A stretch of 63,690 bases of DNA from a virus, in IMG/VR virus record IMGVR_UViG_3300021963_000126, positions 1 through 63,690 of that record, one strand, 5' to 3'. Numbering within the stretch: the stretch's first letter is position 1; each line of letters begins with the position of its first letter. The notes below the pieces were generated by a model that saw only the letters and a list, made by a program, of their open reading frames with translations, did no database searches and was not told the DNA's origin. Shown piece by piece: positions 8,745 through 17,082 of the stretch. The position numbers were made by a program, and so were the translations under genes.

Positions 8745-8775
8745 AAACAAAAAGGACTCCGAAGAGTCCTTTTGT
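8745..8775 (-). terminator. Intrinsic terminator after gp23 (UUCG loop)
   Basis: On the minus strand AAAAGGACTC and GAGTCCTTTT form a 10-bp stem with a TTCG loop followed by TGTTT. It lies 17 nt after the gp23 stop codon and ends the capsid operon. Confidence 0.9.
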
Positions 8776-8791
8776 TTTGAGTAATTTCAAA

Positions 8792-9973
8792 TTACTTGAA
8801 GCTTACTGTTGCGCTAGTGATAGCAACTTTACCTAGGTAGTCAGCGGCATTACCTAGAGAAGAAGCAGTATTGTTCAACTCTACATAACCGTAACGTGTT
8901 AGGAAGCCAACTACTGGCTCGAATGTTGCTGGGTCAAGAACAACACCAGAAGACATTAGAGGAATATATGGGCAATAGAACGCGGCAGCATCTGCTTCGC
9001 TAGTACCTTTGTATCCAACTAATACTTGGTTGTTGTCATCGCTGTCTGTCTTATATGCGTCAACATAAATTCTCATTGCGCCATTCAATGTACCAACAAA
9101 CTTGGTGTTTGTAGGAGCTTCGAATGTACCTTCTGTTGTTCTTGCGAACGCAGAAGTTGTAGCACTTTGTAGAATTGTAAGAGCTTGGTTAGAAACAACA
9201 GCCCAGTTAGCCGCACCACGACGTGTACGCTGAGCAATTAAGTTAGCAACACGGTTGATTTGGATAGCTAGAGCGGCATGCTCATCACCTACGAACGTAG
9301 CTGTACCAGAAACTAGTGACTGGTCATATGTTTGCTCAACTGAAGCTAGAGTACGTAGAGATTGTAGAATCTCTTGGTCAATTTCAGCAGTGATTTCTTG
9401 TGCTAGAGCAGCCATAATTTCTGCTTCGATGTCAATACCTTGCATGGCTTGTGCATCTTGTGCAGCCTCAAAAGTCCAACGAGCGGATAGCTTGCGGCTT
9501 TTCGCTTCAACTGGAGCTTTCAAGATTTGAATGCTCATACGCTTGCCTGGTTGACCTTCTAGAACAGCAGTGGTGTTAGCCTTTGGTGTTCCATCAACGT
9601 TGTTACCAGAATAAGCGGCAGCAATCTTGAATGGGCTTAATGCCTCGTCACCCGCAACTACGCTGTCACCAGATGATGTATCTGCGTAACGTACACGTAG
9701 AGTGTGGATTTGTCCAACAGGGCCAGTCATTGGCTGAACGCCGATGATTTCGTTGGCGATAACTGTTGGCATAACACGACGGATAACTGGAAGAATAACA
9801 CGGTTAAGTGTTGCAATGTTACCGGAGCTTGTTGCACCAGTAGTTGCACTTTCTGCTAGATATCTACGTGTGTTTTCTAAACAAACACTCATGCTCGACT
9901 TGCGGGTACCGGATAGGCCTTCAAGTAGAGCGTCTTTGGTCTCTGACCATCTTTCATTTAATAGTTGTGACAT
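8792..9973 (-). CDS. gp23: Major capsid protein gp23
   Basis: Forms the icosahedral head lattice. The N-terminus (LLNERWSETKDALLEGL), the RRVMPTVIANEIIGVQPM segment near residue 67 and TLRVRY are hallmarks of T4-type gp23. An L-A-E|S site at residues 39-42 fits the gp21 prohead-protease rule (cleavage after E in L/I-x-E), leaving a mature protein of about 352 residues. At 393 residues it is clearly shorter than T4 gp23 (521), so surface insertions are reduced or absent. The ATG has AAGGAG at 7 nt. It follows gp22 closely and is ended by a strong UUCG terminator. No late promoter was seen directly upstream, so expression probably depends on the upstream promoters. Confidence 0.95.
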   Translation of the reverse strand: MSQLLNERWSETKDALLEGLSGTRKSSMSVCLENTRRYLAESATTGATSSGNIATLNRVILPVIRRVMPTVIANEIIGVQPMTGPVGQIHTLRVRYADTSSGDSVVAGDEALSPFKIAAAYSGNNVDGTPKANTTAVLEGQPGKRMSIQILKAPVEAKSRKLSARWTFEAAQDAQAMQGIDIEAEIMAALAQEITAEIDQEILQSLRTLASVEQTYDQSLVSGTATFVGDEHAALAIQINRVANLIAQRTRRGAANWAVVSNQALTILQSATTSAFARTTEGTFEAPTNTKFVGTLNGAMRIYVDAYKTDSDDNNQVLVGYKGTSEADAAAFYCPYIPLMSSGVVLDPATFEPVVGFLTRYGYVELNNTASSLGNAADYLGKVAITSATVSFK

Positions 9974-9995
9974 TTTCTGTCTCCTTGAATATTAA

Positions 9996-11084
9996 TTATT
10001 TTAGTCCCGCCAACTTGCGGATATCTAAAATGTTATCGAAGCCTACCTCTGGCTTGCTCTCTTTATCGCCTGTGATTTCGGTGCTCTCTGTTAAAGCAAC
10101 TTTTTGAGTTGTCTTCTTCTTCTCGCCTTCAATTACTGCTGGTAGGTATTTGTCATATGCATCACGAAGTTTGGCAGTTTTTACACTTTCTAACAACGAT
10201 TGCATAACTTCTTTTTTGTCGGCACTTAAAGGTGCTAGCATTTCTGCCATTACAGCTTTGCGCTCCATCAAATCTTTAGTAATGCGAATTTCGCGGTCTT
10301 TAGATTCTACGATAGTGCTTTTTTCTGCTACGACTTGCTTTGCTTCAGCTAATTCTTGATCTTTCTTTTGGATAATCTGTAACAATTTACTTGTTTCAGA
10401 TTTTTCGTTAAGGTAAGATGTAGAATATTCTTGGGCAAATGCTTCAAACAGGCGGCGACCAAAGCTGTTCTCGCGGGCACTATCAATATCTTCTTTGAGT
10501 TGTTTCATCTCAGAAGTTAATTTGGTAGTGACTGCTTCTTGAACTACTGCGGCGCTACGTTGAATGAACTGCTTCTTAATAGCTTCAAATTGTGTTTTAG
10601 CTTCGCGAACAAGTTTAACCTTGGTCTCTGCTAAATCACGCTTATCGGCTGCGAATTCACTGATTTCTCTTGCAAGTGCGTGAACCACGAACTGCTCGAG
10701 TTTCTGGAAGTTTTCCGAAACTTTCTGACGATCATTTTGGAATTCTACCAATTCTTTTCCTAGCTGACCTAGCACAAACGATTCTAATACTTTCGCATCA
10801 GATTTCATTTTATGTTGATAAGCAACTTTAGCTTCTACTAAAGATTTCTTATCTTCTGCAAGTTCAGCCATTTCTGCGGCCAATCTCTCGCTCAACATCT
10901 TGTCGATTGCTTCAACCATGACACCTTTATCGTGTTCATACTTGTGTGCAAATTCTTCACGAAGTTCAGCGGTGACTTGGTCGCGATTCTCTTGAATTTT
11001 TTTAGCGAAGGCAGACTCGATAACGGATTGTGTTTCCACGGTCATCACGCCTGACTCAACTAGTTGTTTGAATGCGTCCAACAT
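9996..11084 (-). CDS. gp22: Prohead core scaffold protein gp22
   Basis: Internal scaffold around which the capsid assembles and which is later degraded by gp21. The 362-residue sequence is almost wholly charged, helical and coiled-coil-like, with repeats such as AEDKKSLVEAKV, AADKRDLAETKV and SADKKEVMQSLL. This matches the gp22 family, as does its place between gp21 and gp23. I chose the ATG at 11084 (GGAG 6 nt upstream) over the GTG directly before it. Several L-x-E tripeptides suit protease processing. The C-terminus (GFDNILDIRKLAGLK) resembles the family's gp23-contacting tail, which is inference. Confidence 0.9.
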   Translation of the reverse strand: MLDAFKQLVESGVMTVETQSVIESAFAKKIQENRDQVTAELREEFAHKYEHDKGVMVEAIDKMLSERLAAEMAELAEDKKSLVEAKVAYQHKMKSDAKVLESFVLGQLGKELVEFQNDRQKVSENFQKLEQFVVHALAREISEFAADKRDLAETKVKLVREAKTQFEAIKKQFIQRSAAVVQEAVTTKLTSEMKQLKEDIDSARENSFGRRLFEAFAQEYSTSYLNEKSETSKLLQIIQKKDQELAEAKQVVAEKSTIVESKDREIRITKDLMERKAVMAEMLAPLSADKKEVMQSLLESVKTAKLRDAYDKYLPAVIEGEKKKTTQKVALTESTEITGDKESKPEVGFDNILDIRKLAGLK

Positions 11085-11100
11085 CACGTTCTCCTTCCGG

Positions 11101-11730
11101 TTATTTCAAACCGTTGATTATGTTAAGCATCGCCTCGCGGAGATACTTGTCTTTTTTTGGGTCTTGTTGTACTTCTTGCGCCACCCTAAACGCTCTACTA
11201 CCACCTCTTGCATTTAAAAGATGTTCATAAACCGGTGTAGGATAAGCTCCTGGCGCTGAAGGCTGGGCAACTACGTCTACTGTAATAATTTCAAATTCGG
11301 CTACTTCGCCAGTTCTCTCATCAACGTTTCCGCTTCCTCTAGAACTTACACCAAGTTTTACGCCGCTTTCAAGCATAGTACGAATTAAATTACCCATTGG
11401 AGTTGGCAAAATCTTCATTTTGCCATATCCGTTAGGACCTTCCATCCACATGTTTGTGATCATATGGCTTACTCGGTCCAAATTAACTTTAAGATCATCA
11501 GGATGATCTACCTCACCTAATACACTGTAACCATTTTGAATTTGGTCGTTGAGAGTCTTAACAGCATTCTCGATTTCTCGAACTGGATAAACCCGCTGGT
11601 TTTGATTACGAATGCCGCCTTGAATAGCAATACCTTTAAGATAAAGATTTTTGCCTTCCTTGTCGTCAGACTCTAATACAACCCCTGCCTGATCAAAACT
11701 TAAATGTTCTCGTAGATAAGATAGTTTCAT
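11101..11730 (-). CDS. gp21: Prohead maturation protease gp21
   Basis: Serine protease (peptidase S77 family) that cleaves the scaffold, gp23 and other head proteins after L/I-x-E sites. The catalytic His is in LGEVDHP (H76) and the catalytic Ser in VKLGVSSRGSG (S129/S130), followed by the typical FEIITVDVVAQPSAPGA segment near residues 147-161. At 209 residues it is close to the size of T4 gp21. It sits in the canonical order gp20, small head genes, gp21, gp22, gp23, with 13-16 nt between neighbours. The N-terminal SYLREHLSFD is a likely self-processing leader, which is inference. Confidence 0.93.
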   Translation of the reverse strand: MKLSYLREHLSFDQAGVVLESDDKEGKNLYLKGIAIQGGIRNQNQRVYPVREIENAVKTLNDQIQNGYSVLGEVDHPDDLKVNLDRVSHMITNMWMEGPNGYGKMKILPTPMGNLIRTMLESGVKLGVSSRGSGNVDERTGEVAEFEIITVDVVAQPSAPGAYPTPVYEHLLNARGGSRAFRVAQEVQQDPKKDKYLREAMLNIINGLK

Positions 11731-11743
11731 TAACGATCTCTAA

Positions 11744-12769
11744 TTAAAACTTTCTATCAACTGGTGAACGTGTATTTGTGTTTCCGCCTGTTTGGCCAGC
11801 TTTGTCGCCGGAACCAGAACCAACTGGAGCACCTTCACCTGTCTTGTTGCCTTGTGGAACTTTGTTTAGTGAAGATCCGTTACCAAAGCTAGATTTTGAA
11901 CTGCTAGATAGGTTCTTTTCAACACCTTTTGTAAACTCACCCTTTGTACTGCCAACTAGGCCACGTGAACCTTTGTCTGCATTTGGGCTTGTACCACTCA
12001 TTTCTCCTACGCCAGTACCGCCTTGTGCAATATTTTTTGCACTAGCAGTTGTTGTAGGACGTCCTTTTGGATTTTGTAATCCAGGACTCTTTGTATTTGT
12101 TTCAGTAGCTTGACCAGCTTTGTCGCCGCGACCAGAACCAACTGGGCCAGGTGACTTCATGCTGTTTTTATGCCAATCGTTACCGACAGTTTCTACATAC
12201 TCACGCATTGGTTGTCCCATGCTTTCTGCATCTGGTTTGTCTTCATCATCGTCTTGGCTGTCATCATCTGCAGGAGCAGAATCATCATCACCAAAAGTTG
12301 GTTCTGCTGGTTCGTCTTCACTGCCGTGGCTTTGAACGATGTCTTGGAATTCTTGTTTTAGTTGAGTAAGAATGTCGATGATTTGTTCTTCACCTGCGCT
12401 CATATCTCCACCAGCTGCTTGATTATCATCATCTGGGGCTGCTACATCTGCAGAAAAATCGTCACTGGCATCACCATCACCGCCAATAGACATAGATGTC
12501 TCATCATCGGCAGGTGCATCGTCGTCAGCGCCAAAGCCTTCTTCAATTGACTCATCTTCTTCTACATCTTCATCTGCTTCTTCAACAGACTCATCTGCAT
12601 CATCTGCATTATCAGCTTCGTCAACAGATTCTTCTTCTGCTTCTTCAGCTATCATATTTTCGTAAATTTCTCTAGATTTTTCTACAACGATCTCATGGAA
12701 TAATTCGTTTGCCTTGTCCATTTCCTCGTTGACAAGATAATCTAGAAGTTGTTCAAACTTTTTAGACAT
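11744..12769 (-). CDS. Acidic prohead core protein, gp67/gp68-like, enlarged
   Basis: A 341-residue protein. Residues 1-45 are a helical segment (FEQLLDYLVNEEMDKANELF) similar in pattern to T4 gp67. Residues 45-185 are extremely acidic Asp/Glu-rich. Residues 200-341 are Gly/Ser/Lys/Asn-rich and likely disordered. A motif, PVGSGRGDKAGQ, is duplicated near the end as PVGSGSGDKAGQ. Position between gp20 and gp21 matches T4 genes 67 and 68, whose products are internal core proteins. T4 gp67 is only 80 residues, so this is a greatly enlarged version. ATG follows GGAG. Two late promoters and a terminator lie upstream. Confidence 0.65.
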   Translation of the reverse strand: MSKKFEQLLDYLVNEEMDKANELFHEIVVEKSREIYENMIAEEAEEESVDEADNADDADESVEEADEDVEEDESIEEGFGADDDAPADDETSMSIGGDGDASDDFSADVAAPDDDNQAAGGDMSAGEEQIIDILTQLKQEFQDIVQSHGSEDEPAEPTFGDDDSAPADDDSQDDDEDKPDAESMGQPMREYVETVGNDWHKNSMKSPGPVGSGRGDKAGQATETNTKSPGLQNPKGRPTTTASAKNIAQGGTGVGEMSGTSPNADKGSRGLVGSTKGEFTKGVEKNLSSSSKSSFGNGSSLNKVPQGNKTGEGAPVGSGSGDKAGQTGGNTNTRSPVDRKF

Positions 12770-12810
12770 TGCGGGTTTCTCCTATATTAGACTGGCAAGG
12801 CTGTCAATGT

Positions 12811-12818
12811 TATTTACA
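12811..12818 (-). promoter_or_regulatory. Possible proximal late promoter overlapping a hairpin (TGTAAATA)
   Basis: The minus strand reads TGTAAATA, 36 nt upstream of the acidic prohead gene by the T4 start rule. It sits inside a GGCTGT/ACAGCC inverted repeat that spans 12799-12821. It matches the consensus less well than the distal promoter. Confidence 0.4.
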
Positions 12819-12848
12819 GCCAAGATGATTTACTTATGCGAAATAGGC

Positions 12849-12866
12849 CAAAAACGGTCGTTTTTG
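12849..12866 (-). terminator. Probable intrinsic terminator between head genes
   Basis: CAAAAAC and GTTTTTG form a 7-bp stem around a 4-nt loop, in either direction. The arm ends in five T residues. It lies in the 183-bp gap after the 80-residue gene. The AT-only stem makes it a moderate candidate. Confidence 0.45.
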
Positions 12867-12916
12867 ACAACAGTCAGGAAATTTATAACCCATTTTGAGG
12901 TTTTTTTCTGTCAAAA

Positions 12917-12924
12917 TATTTAGT
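12917..12924 (-). promoter_or_regulatory. Late promoter for the prohead/capsid operon (ACTAAATA)
   Basis: The minus strand reads ACTAAATA followed by TT. It lies after the stop of the 80-residue gene and upstream of the acidic prohead gene, gp21, gp22 and gp23. The predicted leader is about 142 nt and contains the terminator-like stem and a second promoter-like motif. Confidence 0.55.
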
Positions 12925-12952
12925 TTGACGTCAATAATGTTAAAGTACAATA

Positions 12953-13195
12953 TTATTCCGTCGGTTCTTCTTCGGGAATTGCATACATTATTCTTACTAA
13001 TTCAAGATCTTCTTTCGTCTCTTGTTCTCGAGCATCGCCTGCTTTGCGTAAACTGTTTAACATTTCAAGAGTAAGACGCATTTTTCTTGTGTCTTTATTA
13101 ATAATAACACTAGTGTCTCTATCAGAGTCATAGCGATTATTAGACTTTAGGTCTCCAGAATCTTTTTCAAAGTAAATAAATTCTTGTAATAACAT
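12953..13195 (-). CDS. Small conserved head-cluster protein
   Basis: An 80-residue charged protein (LQEFIYFEKDSGDLKSNNRY, then RKMRLTLEMLNSLRKAGDAR and an acidic IPEEEPTE end). A similar small protein occupies the slot right after gp20 in T4-like cyanophages. T4 has gp67, also 80 residues, in this slot, but this sequence lacks gp67's acidic composition, so homology is not claimed. A late promoter ends 5 nt before the ATG, with the predicted start on the A of the ATG and no ribosome binding site in between. Function is unknown; a head-assembly role is inferred from position. Confidence 0.7.
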   Translation of the reverse strand: MLLQEFIYFEKDSGDLKSNNRYDSDRDTSVIINKDTRKMRLTLEMLNSLRKAGDAREQETKEDLELVRIMYAIPEEEPTE

Positions 13196-13200
13196 GTTAA

Positions 13201-13208
13201 TATTTACC
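13201..13208 (-). promoter_or_regulatory. Late promoter placed for a leaderless mRNA (GGTAAATA)
   Basis: The minus strand reads GGTAAATA, five bases, then ATG. The T4 rule puts the start at 13195, the A of the start codon of the 80-residue gene. It lies in the short gap after gp20. Confidence 0.6.
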
Positions 13209-13211
13209 TAA

Positions 13212-14924
13212 TTATACCGCAGGAGTCGGTGTAGTTTCTGGAGTGCTTGGCATTGGAGCCATACCTGTTTCACCGTCTTCCATATCTTCCGGAGGCTCAG
13301 TTGCTCCTTCGAGACTGTCAATATCCCCTTGAATTCCGCTTGCAGTAATACCTGCACTACGTAATTCTGCTTGGGCACTTAAATTAGTACCTTGATCGAT
13401 ATTTTCTTCTCTCCAAAGTTTTTCGTTTTCTGCAATTTCTTCTTGTGTCATACCCAAGAATCTCTTAAGAGCAAAGCGTTTACTTACAAAAGGAATCTCA
13501 ACGATAGAAGCAAATGTGCCTACACGAGCAGTATCCATTTCTGCTTGACGGTAAGCGGCAAAATTTTGGGGAGGATTAAACTTAAGATCAAACAAATTGT
13601 TGTCTACGTTAATGCCTTTATTGTATAGATACAGTTTAAATTCTGTATCAAATTGTTCGTTAATTAAAGATTGTAAGCGTTCACAATACTTGTTAAAGCG
13701 TAATTCTTGTATGTAAGCAGTTCCTACTCGACCATCATTAAATGATGATCCCCCGTCATCAGGACCGGTAGGTAAGTAACTGCTAGGAATACGCAAAGCT
13801 CTAAATAGTTTATTAGTAAAATAGCGTAAATCGTCAATTTCACCTAGATTAGTACCGCCTGGCAAAATTTCAACTTTAGATCCTCGGCCTTCTGCGGTTT
13901 GTGGAAAGAAATAGTCTTCATTAATGCTTAACGGATTGTAACTACTGTCGATAACACTTTGTCCGCCACCTGCGGCGCTTGGTATTCTGCGTTGATTTAC
14001 TTCATTTTTAACACGTTCCACAAAGCCCATGGCCAAGTGACTAGGCATGTTACCTACGTCAATATAGAATACTCTACGCTCTGGCGCACGTTGTACACGA
14101 TAGATGATGATGGCATCTTCAAGTAATTCTTTTTGTTTGTAGACTTTAAAAATAGTCTCCATTAGGCTGTTGCCAAACGGAAAATTATTGTCTAATCCTT
14201 CACTCATTGACAAGTGAATAACGTGCTTTGCATCAATTGCCCATTGTTGTATGTTATTTGAAAATCGTCCGCCAGCGCCTGCTTGTCCACCAAAGCCGCC
14301 AACCATGCCTTTTTGTTGGGCGCCACCTGTGAGGTACGCAGTTCCGCCCGGAGTAACGTTTTGATTAGTAGGATTAATTGCAGTAACAGTTAAGTTTTGA
14401 AAATTTACATTAAGATCACGCAATACATATTGTTCAGGTTTTTTACCTTCACTTTCGTTAACAATAACTTTATCAACTTTTTGTGGGTCTACATAAAACC
14501 ATGCTTGTGTTTCAGGGTCACGAATAAAGAATACGTCTCCATACTTAAAGGCATTACGCACCATTTTAAAAATTCGTGTTTGAAATTTATTAAGTTTAGT
14601 CCACTGCTGTAGATACTTTTTAATAATTTTAACTTCAGTACTAGTTGCCTGTTCTTTAAAAAATACTTGAAACGGTGTTCCGTTCTCATCGTTCATCTGT
14701 GTGCAGAATTCAGCAAGAATATCAAAAGCGGCATTAACTTCGCTGTCAGTATCCATTGAATCATATTGACCGTAACGTTCTAAACGATTAGGATGCCCGC
14801 TGTATACATCAGGGAGATAACTGCTGTAATTAGTACGAGACATATTAGGTCTCGAGGCTCCAGATGATATAACACTCATCTGTCCAGTAGTATCAACTGG
14901 TGTAAAATATTTTTTCCAACTCAA
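13212..14924 (-). CDS. gp20: Portal vertex protein gp20
   Basis: Forms the dodecameric portal through which DNA is packaged and to which the neck binds. The 570-residue length is close to T4 gp20 (524). Recognisable family segments include the DSEVNAAFDILAEFC region near residue 60, KMVRNAFKYGDVFFIRDPE near residue 119, RVQRAPERRVFYIDVGNMP near residue 275, and EDYFFPQTAEGRGSKVEILPGG near residue 336. LPTGPDDGGSSFNDGRVGTAYIQ follows near residue 389, each cited here in part only. The C-terminus is Pro/Thr-rich and probably disordered. It lies directly upstream of the small head genes and 14 nt downstream of the tape-measure-like gene. Confidence 0.95.
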   Translation of the reverse strand: MSWKKYFTPVDTTGQMSVISSGASRPNMSRTNYSSYLPDVYSGHPNRLERYGQYDSMDTDSEVNAAFDILAEFCTQMNDENGTPFQVFFKEQATSTEVKIIKKYLQQWTKLNKFQTRIFKMVRNAFKYGDVFFIRDPETQAWFYVDPQKVDKVIVNESEGKKPEQYVLRDLNVNFQNLTVTAINPTNQNVTPGGTAYLTGGAQQKGMVGGFGGQAGAGGRFSNNIQQWAIDAKHVIHLSMSEGLDNNFPFGNSLMETIFKVYKQKELLEDAIIIYRVQRAPERRVFYIDVGNMPSHLAMGFVERVKNEVNQRRIPSAAGGGQSVIDSSYNPLSINEDYFFPQTAEGRGSKVEILPGGTNLGEIDDLRYFTNKLFRALRIPSSYLPTGPDDGGSSFNDGRVGTAYIQELRFNKYCERLQSLINEQFDTEFKLYLYNKGINVDNNLFDLKFNPPQNFAAYRQAEMDTARVGTFASIVEIPFVSKRFALKRFLGMTQEEIAENEKLWREENIDQGTNLSAQAELRSAGITASGIQGDIDSLEGATEPPEDMEDGETGMAPMPSTPETTPTPAV

Positions 14925-14938
14925 AATTTGACTCCAAA

Positions 14939-17008
14939 TTATGCAAATGCATCGCCAGATATGCCTAATACTGCATCATAAGTTCTACGTGAGTTTTCGG
15001 CAATGATCTTTAGTTGTGCAACCATCTCTGCTGTATTTAAGTTCTGTGCAACGGTTCTTAAAGTTTCTGCGGTGTTGGCAGACATTAGACCGGCTATTTG
15101 TTCCGGTTTGAAAACACCTTCTGTACCGTGTAGCATTGCAGGAGTTCCTTTGCCAAAATCTTCAAATGGTTGTCCTGTTGCTCCTAAACTACCATCATCC
15201 CTTGAGACAAAATTTTGGAACATGCCAGCAATCAGACCAGTTATTGCTCCTGCAAGAGCGCCTACGGCTGCGCCGCCTGGACCTCCTAGCATGCCTATTG
15301 TTGCACCAGTAACTGCTCCTGCCCCTGCTCCTGCCAGTGTATATCCGGCAGTTGACGCTACCTTGCCAGCAGTATCTGCCCAACTAGGTTTAACCATTTC
15401 CCATATTTTTCCAAATAGACCTTTTAAAAATTCTGCAATGTCGGTCATTATTTTTTCTCGCCCTGAAGGAGAAAACAGATCATTTATAAATTGTATAATT
15501 TTTGGAACCCAATCTCGTAACGTAACAATGACTTTACCAAGATTTTCGTTTAAATAATTAAGAGTCGGTATAACAATTCCAGCAATTAATGGAGTTAATG
15601 CTTGACCTAATGTTATTGCCAATTTCCTTAATTGTTCTTCTGACGCTAATTGTGCTTGTAATTCTGCTTGATTAGCCGCAGTTGCATCTTCAATACTTTT
15701 AAGTCTTATTTTTTCTGCTTCAATTACTCGATACAGTTGTTCTTCACTGGTTATATTTGCATTTGTTAATCTTGCGTATACTTCTGGCATTACTGAAAGT
15801 TTTGCATATGTTTGATCACCTTGTAATGCTAATGCCTGAAATACACTTGCCAGTTGAGGGTATGCTTTGGCTAATTCCATTTGTAATTTGGCCTGTCGTC
15901 TTGACGACTCTTCTTCAATTTGTTTTACTGATACAGATCCATTGCTGGCGCTGTCAATCATTTGATCAATAGACCGTCCTGCGTTTGTTGCTAGAGAATA
16001 TAGCATCTGGCCCGCTTCACTTTGAACAGCAAACCCCATAGCCCTTGCCTTGGCAATATCTCCTCCAGCTTCTCCGTAGACCGCAGTAACATCTTTAAGA
16101 ACTTTTTGTAGTTTTAATTGTGTTTTTTCATCTTTTGATGCCATAAATGCTTTCCAGTTAGATTCTTGAGTTTGTTTTTCTAGATCTTTCTGTATCTGCT
16201 CTCTACTCTTACCTGTAATTTTAGATAGTAGGTCTAATTCTTTTCCGTATTCTGCAACCAGTTTAGCTGTGTATTTTGAATCTCTTTGTTGTTGTTCAGA
16301 TAAACCTCCCATTGCTTTGGCATAATCTAAAGTAAGATGATTAAGTTGTTCGTAACTAAACCCTAAACTTAATAGGCCTTTATGATTGGCAAGTAATTCT
16401 TTATTGACAGCTTTAAGTTGTTTTGCTCCTGCGGTAGCATTTACTCCCATTGTAACTAGAGTCTCTCCTGCATCTTTTATAAGACGAGTAAACGATTCAG
16501 CAGTAAGTCCCATTTCTAAAAAATCAACTCGTAACTGACTTAATGATGTACCAAAGTTAACACCGCTTGAATTGAGGTCCCTGTATACTTGTAAATTTTC
16601 TTCTTGTAATTTTACTATTGCTCCAAATAAAGAAGCAACTGTACCAATAATAGGAAGGTCTTTGAATGCGTCAAACAGGCCACTCATCTGTGCTTTACCA
16701 GATAGAGTACTGGCAGCAAACTTAACTAAATTTCCAACTGTAGCTGTAAGTCCGCCTACTAGATCAGATAAAAGACTACCTACAACACTGCCTACCTTAC
16801 CAAGTTTATTCTGTGCCGTTGCGGCCGTTTCTGCTGAATCGCCTAGATCTTTGAGTCGAGCTTCAGCTTCTTTAATAATTTTTGGATCAAGACCCGCGGC
16901 TTTGGCCAGCCTTATAAACATTGCTGTTGATTGCTTACCTTGAGCTCTTGCTTCTTTGAGAAGATCAGTAAGCAGAACTTCCATTGCTGCCGTGTCCATA
17001 CCAGCCAT
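14939..17008 (-). CDS. Tail tape-measure-like protein
   Basis: Likely sets tail length and occupies the tail lumen. The 689-residue protein has long helical/coiled-coil regions. A Gly/Ala-rich hydrophobic stretch lies around residues 555-600 (GAGAGAVTGATIGMLGGPGG). The C-terminal segment, KGTPAMLHGTEGVFKPEQI, resembles the 'G-T-x-x-x-x-x-G-E-x-V' end motif of many tape-measure proteins. I chose the ATG at 17008 (AGGGA upstream) instead of an in-frame start 14 codons earlier that has no ribosome binding site. T4 gp29 is 590 residues, so the size is reasonable. The alternative is another baseplate hub component. Confidence 0.65.
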   Translation of the reverse strand: MAGMDTAAMEVLLTDLLKEARAQGKQSTAMFIRLAKAAGLDPKIIKEAEARLKDLGDSAETAATAQNKLGKVGSVVGSLLSDLVGGLTATVGNLVKFAASTLSGKAQMSGLFDAFKDLPIIGTVASLFGAIVKLQEENLQVYRDLNSSGVNFGTSLSQLRVDFLEMGLTAESFTRLIKDAGETLVTMGVNATAGAKQLKAVNKELLANHKGLLSLGFSYEQLNHLTLDYAKAMGGLSEQQQRDSKYTAKLVAEYGKELDLLSKITGKSREQIQKDLEKQTQESNWKAFMASKDEKTQLKLQKVLKDVTAVYGEAGGDIAKARAMGFAVQSEAGQMLYSLATNAGRSIDQMIDSASNGSVSVKQIEEESSRRQAKLQMELAKAYPQLASVFQALALQGDQTYAKLSVMPEVYARLTNANITSEEQLYRVIEAEKIRLKSIEDATAANQAELQAQLASEEQLRKLAITLGQALTPLIAGIVIPTLNYLNENLGKVIVTLRDWVPKIIQFINDLFSPSGREKIMTDIAEFLKGLFGKIWEMVKPSWADTAGKVASTAGYTLAGAGAGAVTGATIGMLGGPGGAAVGALAGAITGLIAGMFQNFVSRDDGSLGATGQPFEDFGKGTPAMLHGTEGVFKPEQIAGLMSANTAETLRTVAQNLNTAEMVAQLKIIAENSRRTYDAVLGISGDAFA

Positions 17009-17033
17009 TGTTATTTCCCTAGTTAAATGCGTA

Positions 17034-17041
17034 CATAAATA
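17034..17041 (+). promoter_or_regulatory. Late promoter for gp26 (CATAAATA)
   Basis: The plus strand reads CATAAATA, with a predicted start at 17047 and a 36-nt leader to gp26. This excludes an in-frame ATG at 17041, which would overlap the promoter. It faces away from the tape-measure gene. Confidence 0.6.
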
Positions 17042-17062
17042 TGATACCAAAGTACCTTATTT

Positions 17063-17070
17063 TATTTATC
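17063..17070 (-). promoter_or_regulatory. Late promoter for the tape-measure/gp20 direction (GATAAATA)
   Basis: The minus strand reads GATAAATA, with a predicted start at 17057 and a leader of about 48 nt. It overlaps the leader of gp26, so two late promoters face each other within 37 bp and the RNAs would be complementary at their 5' ends. Confidence 0.5.
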
Positions 17071-17082
17071 GGAGTTAAACCC

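Noticed and set aside
17041-17082. An upstream ATG extending gp26 by 14 residues
   Set aside because: The ATG overlaps the late promoter and lies before the predicted start site; the ATG at 17083 has a proper GGAG.
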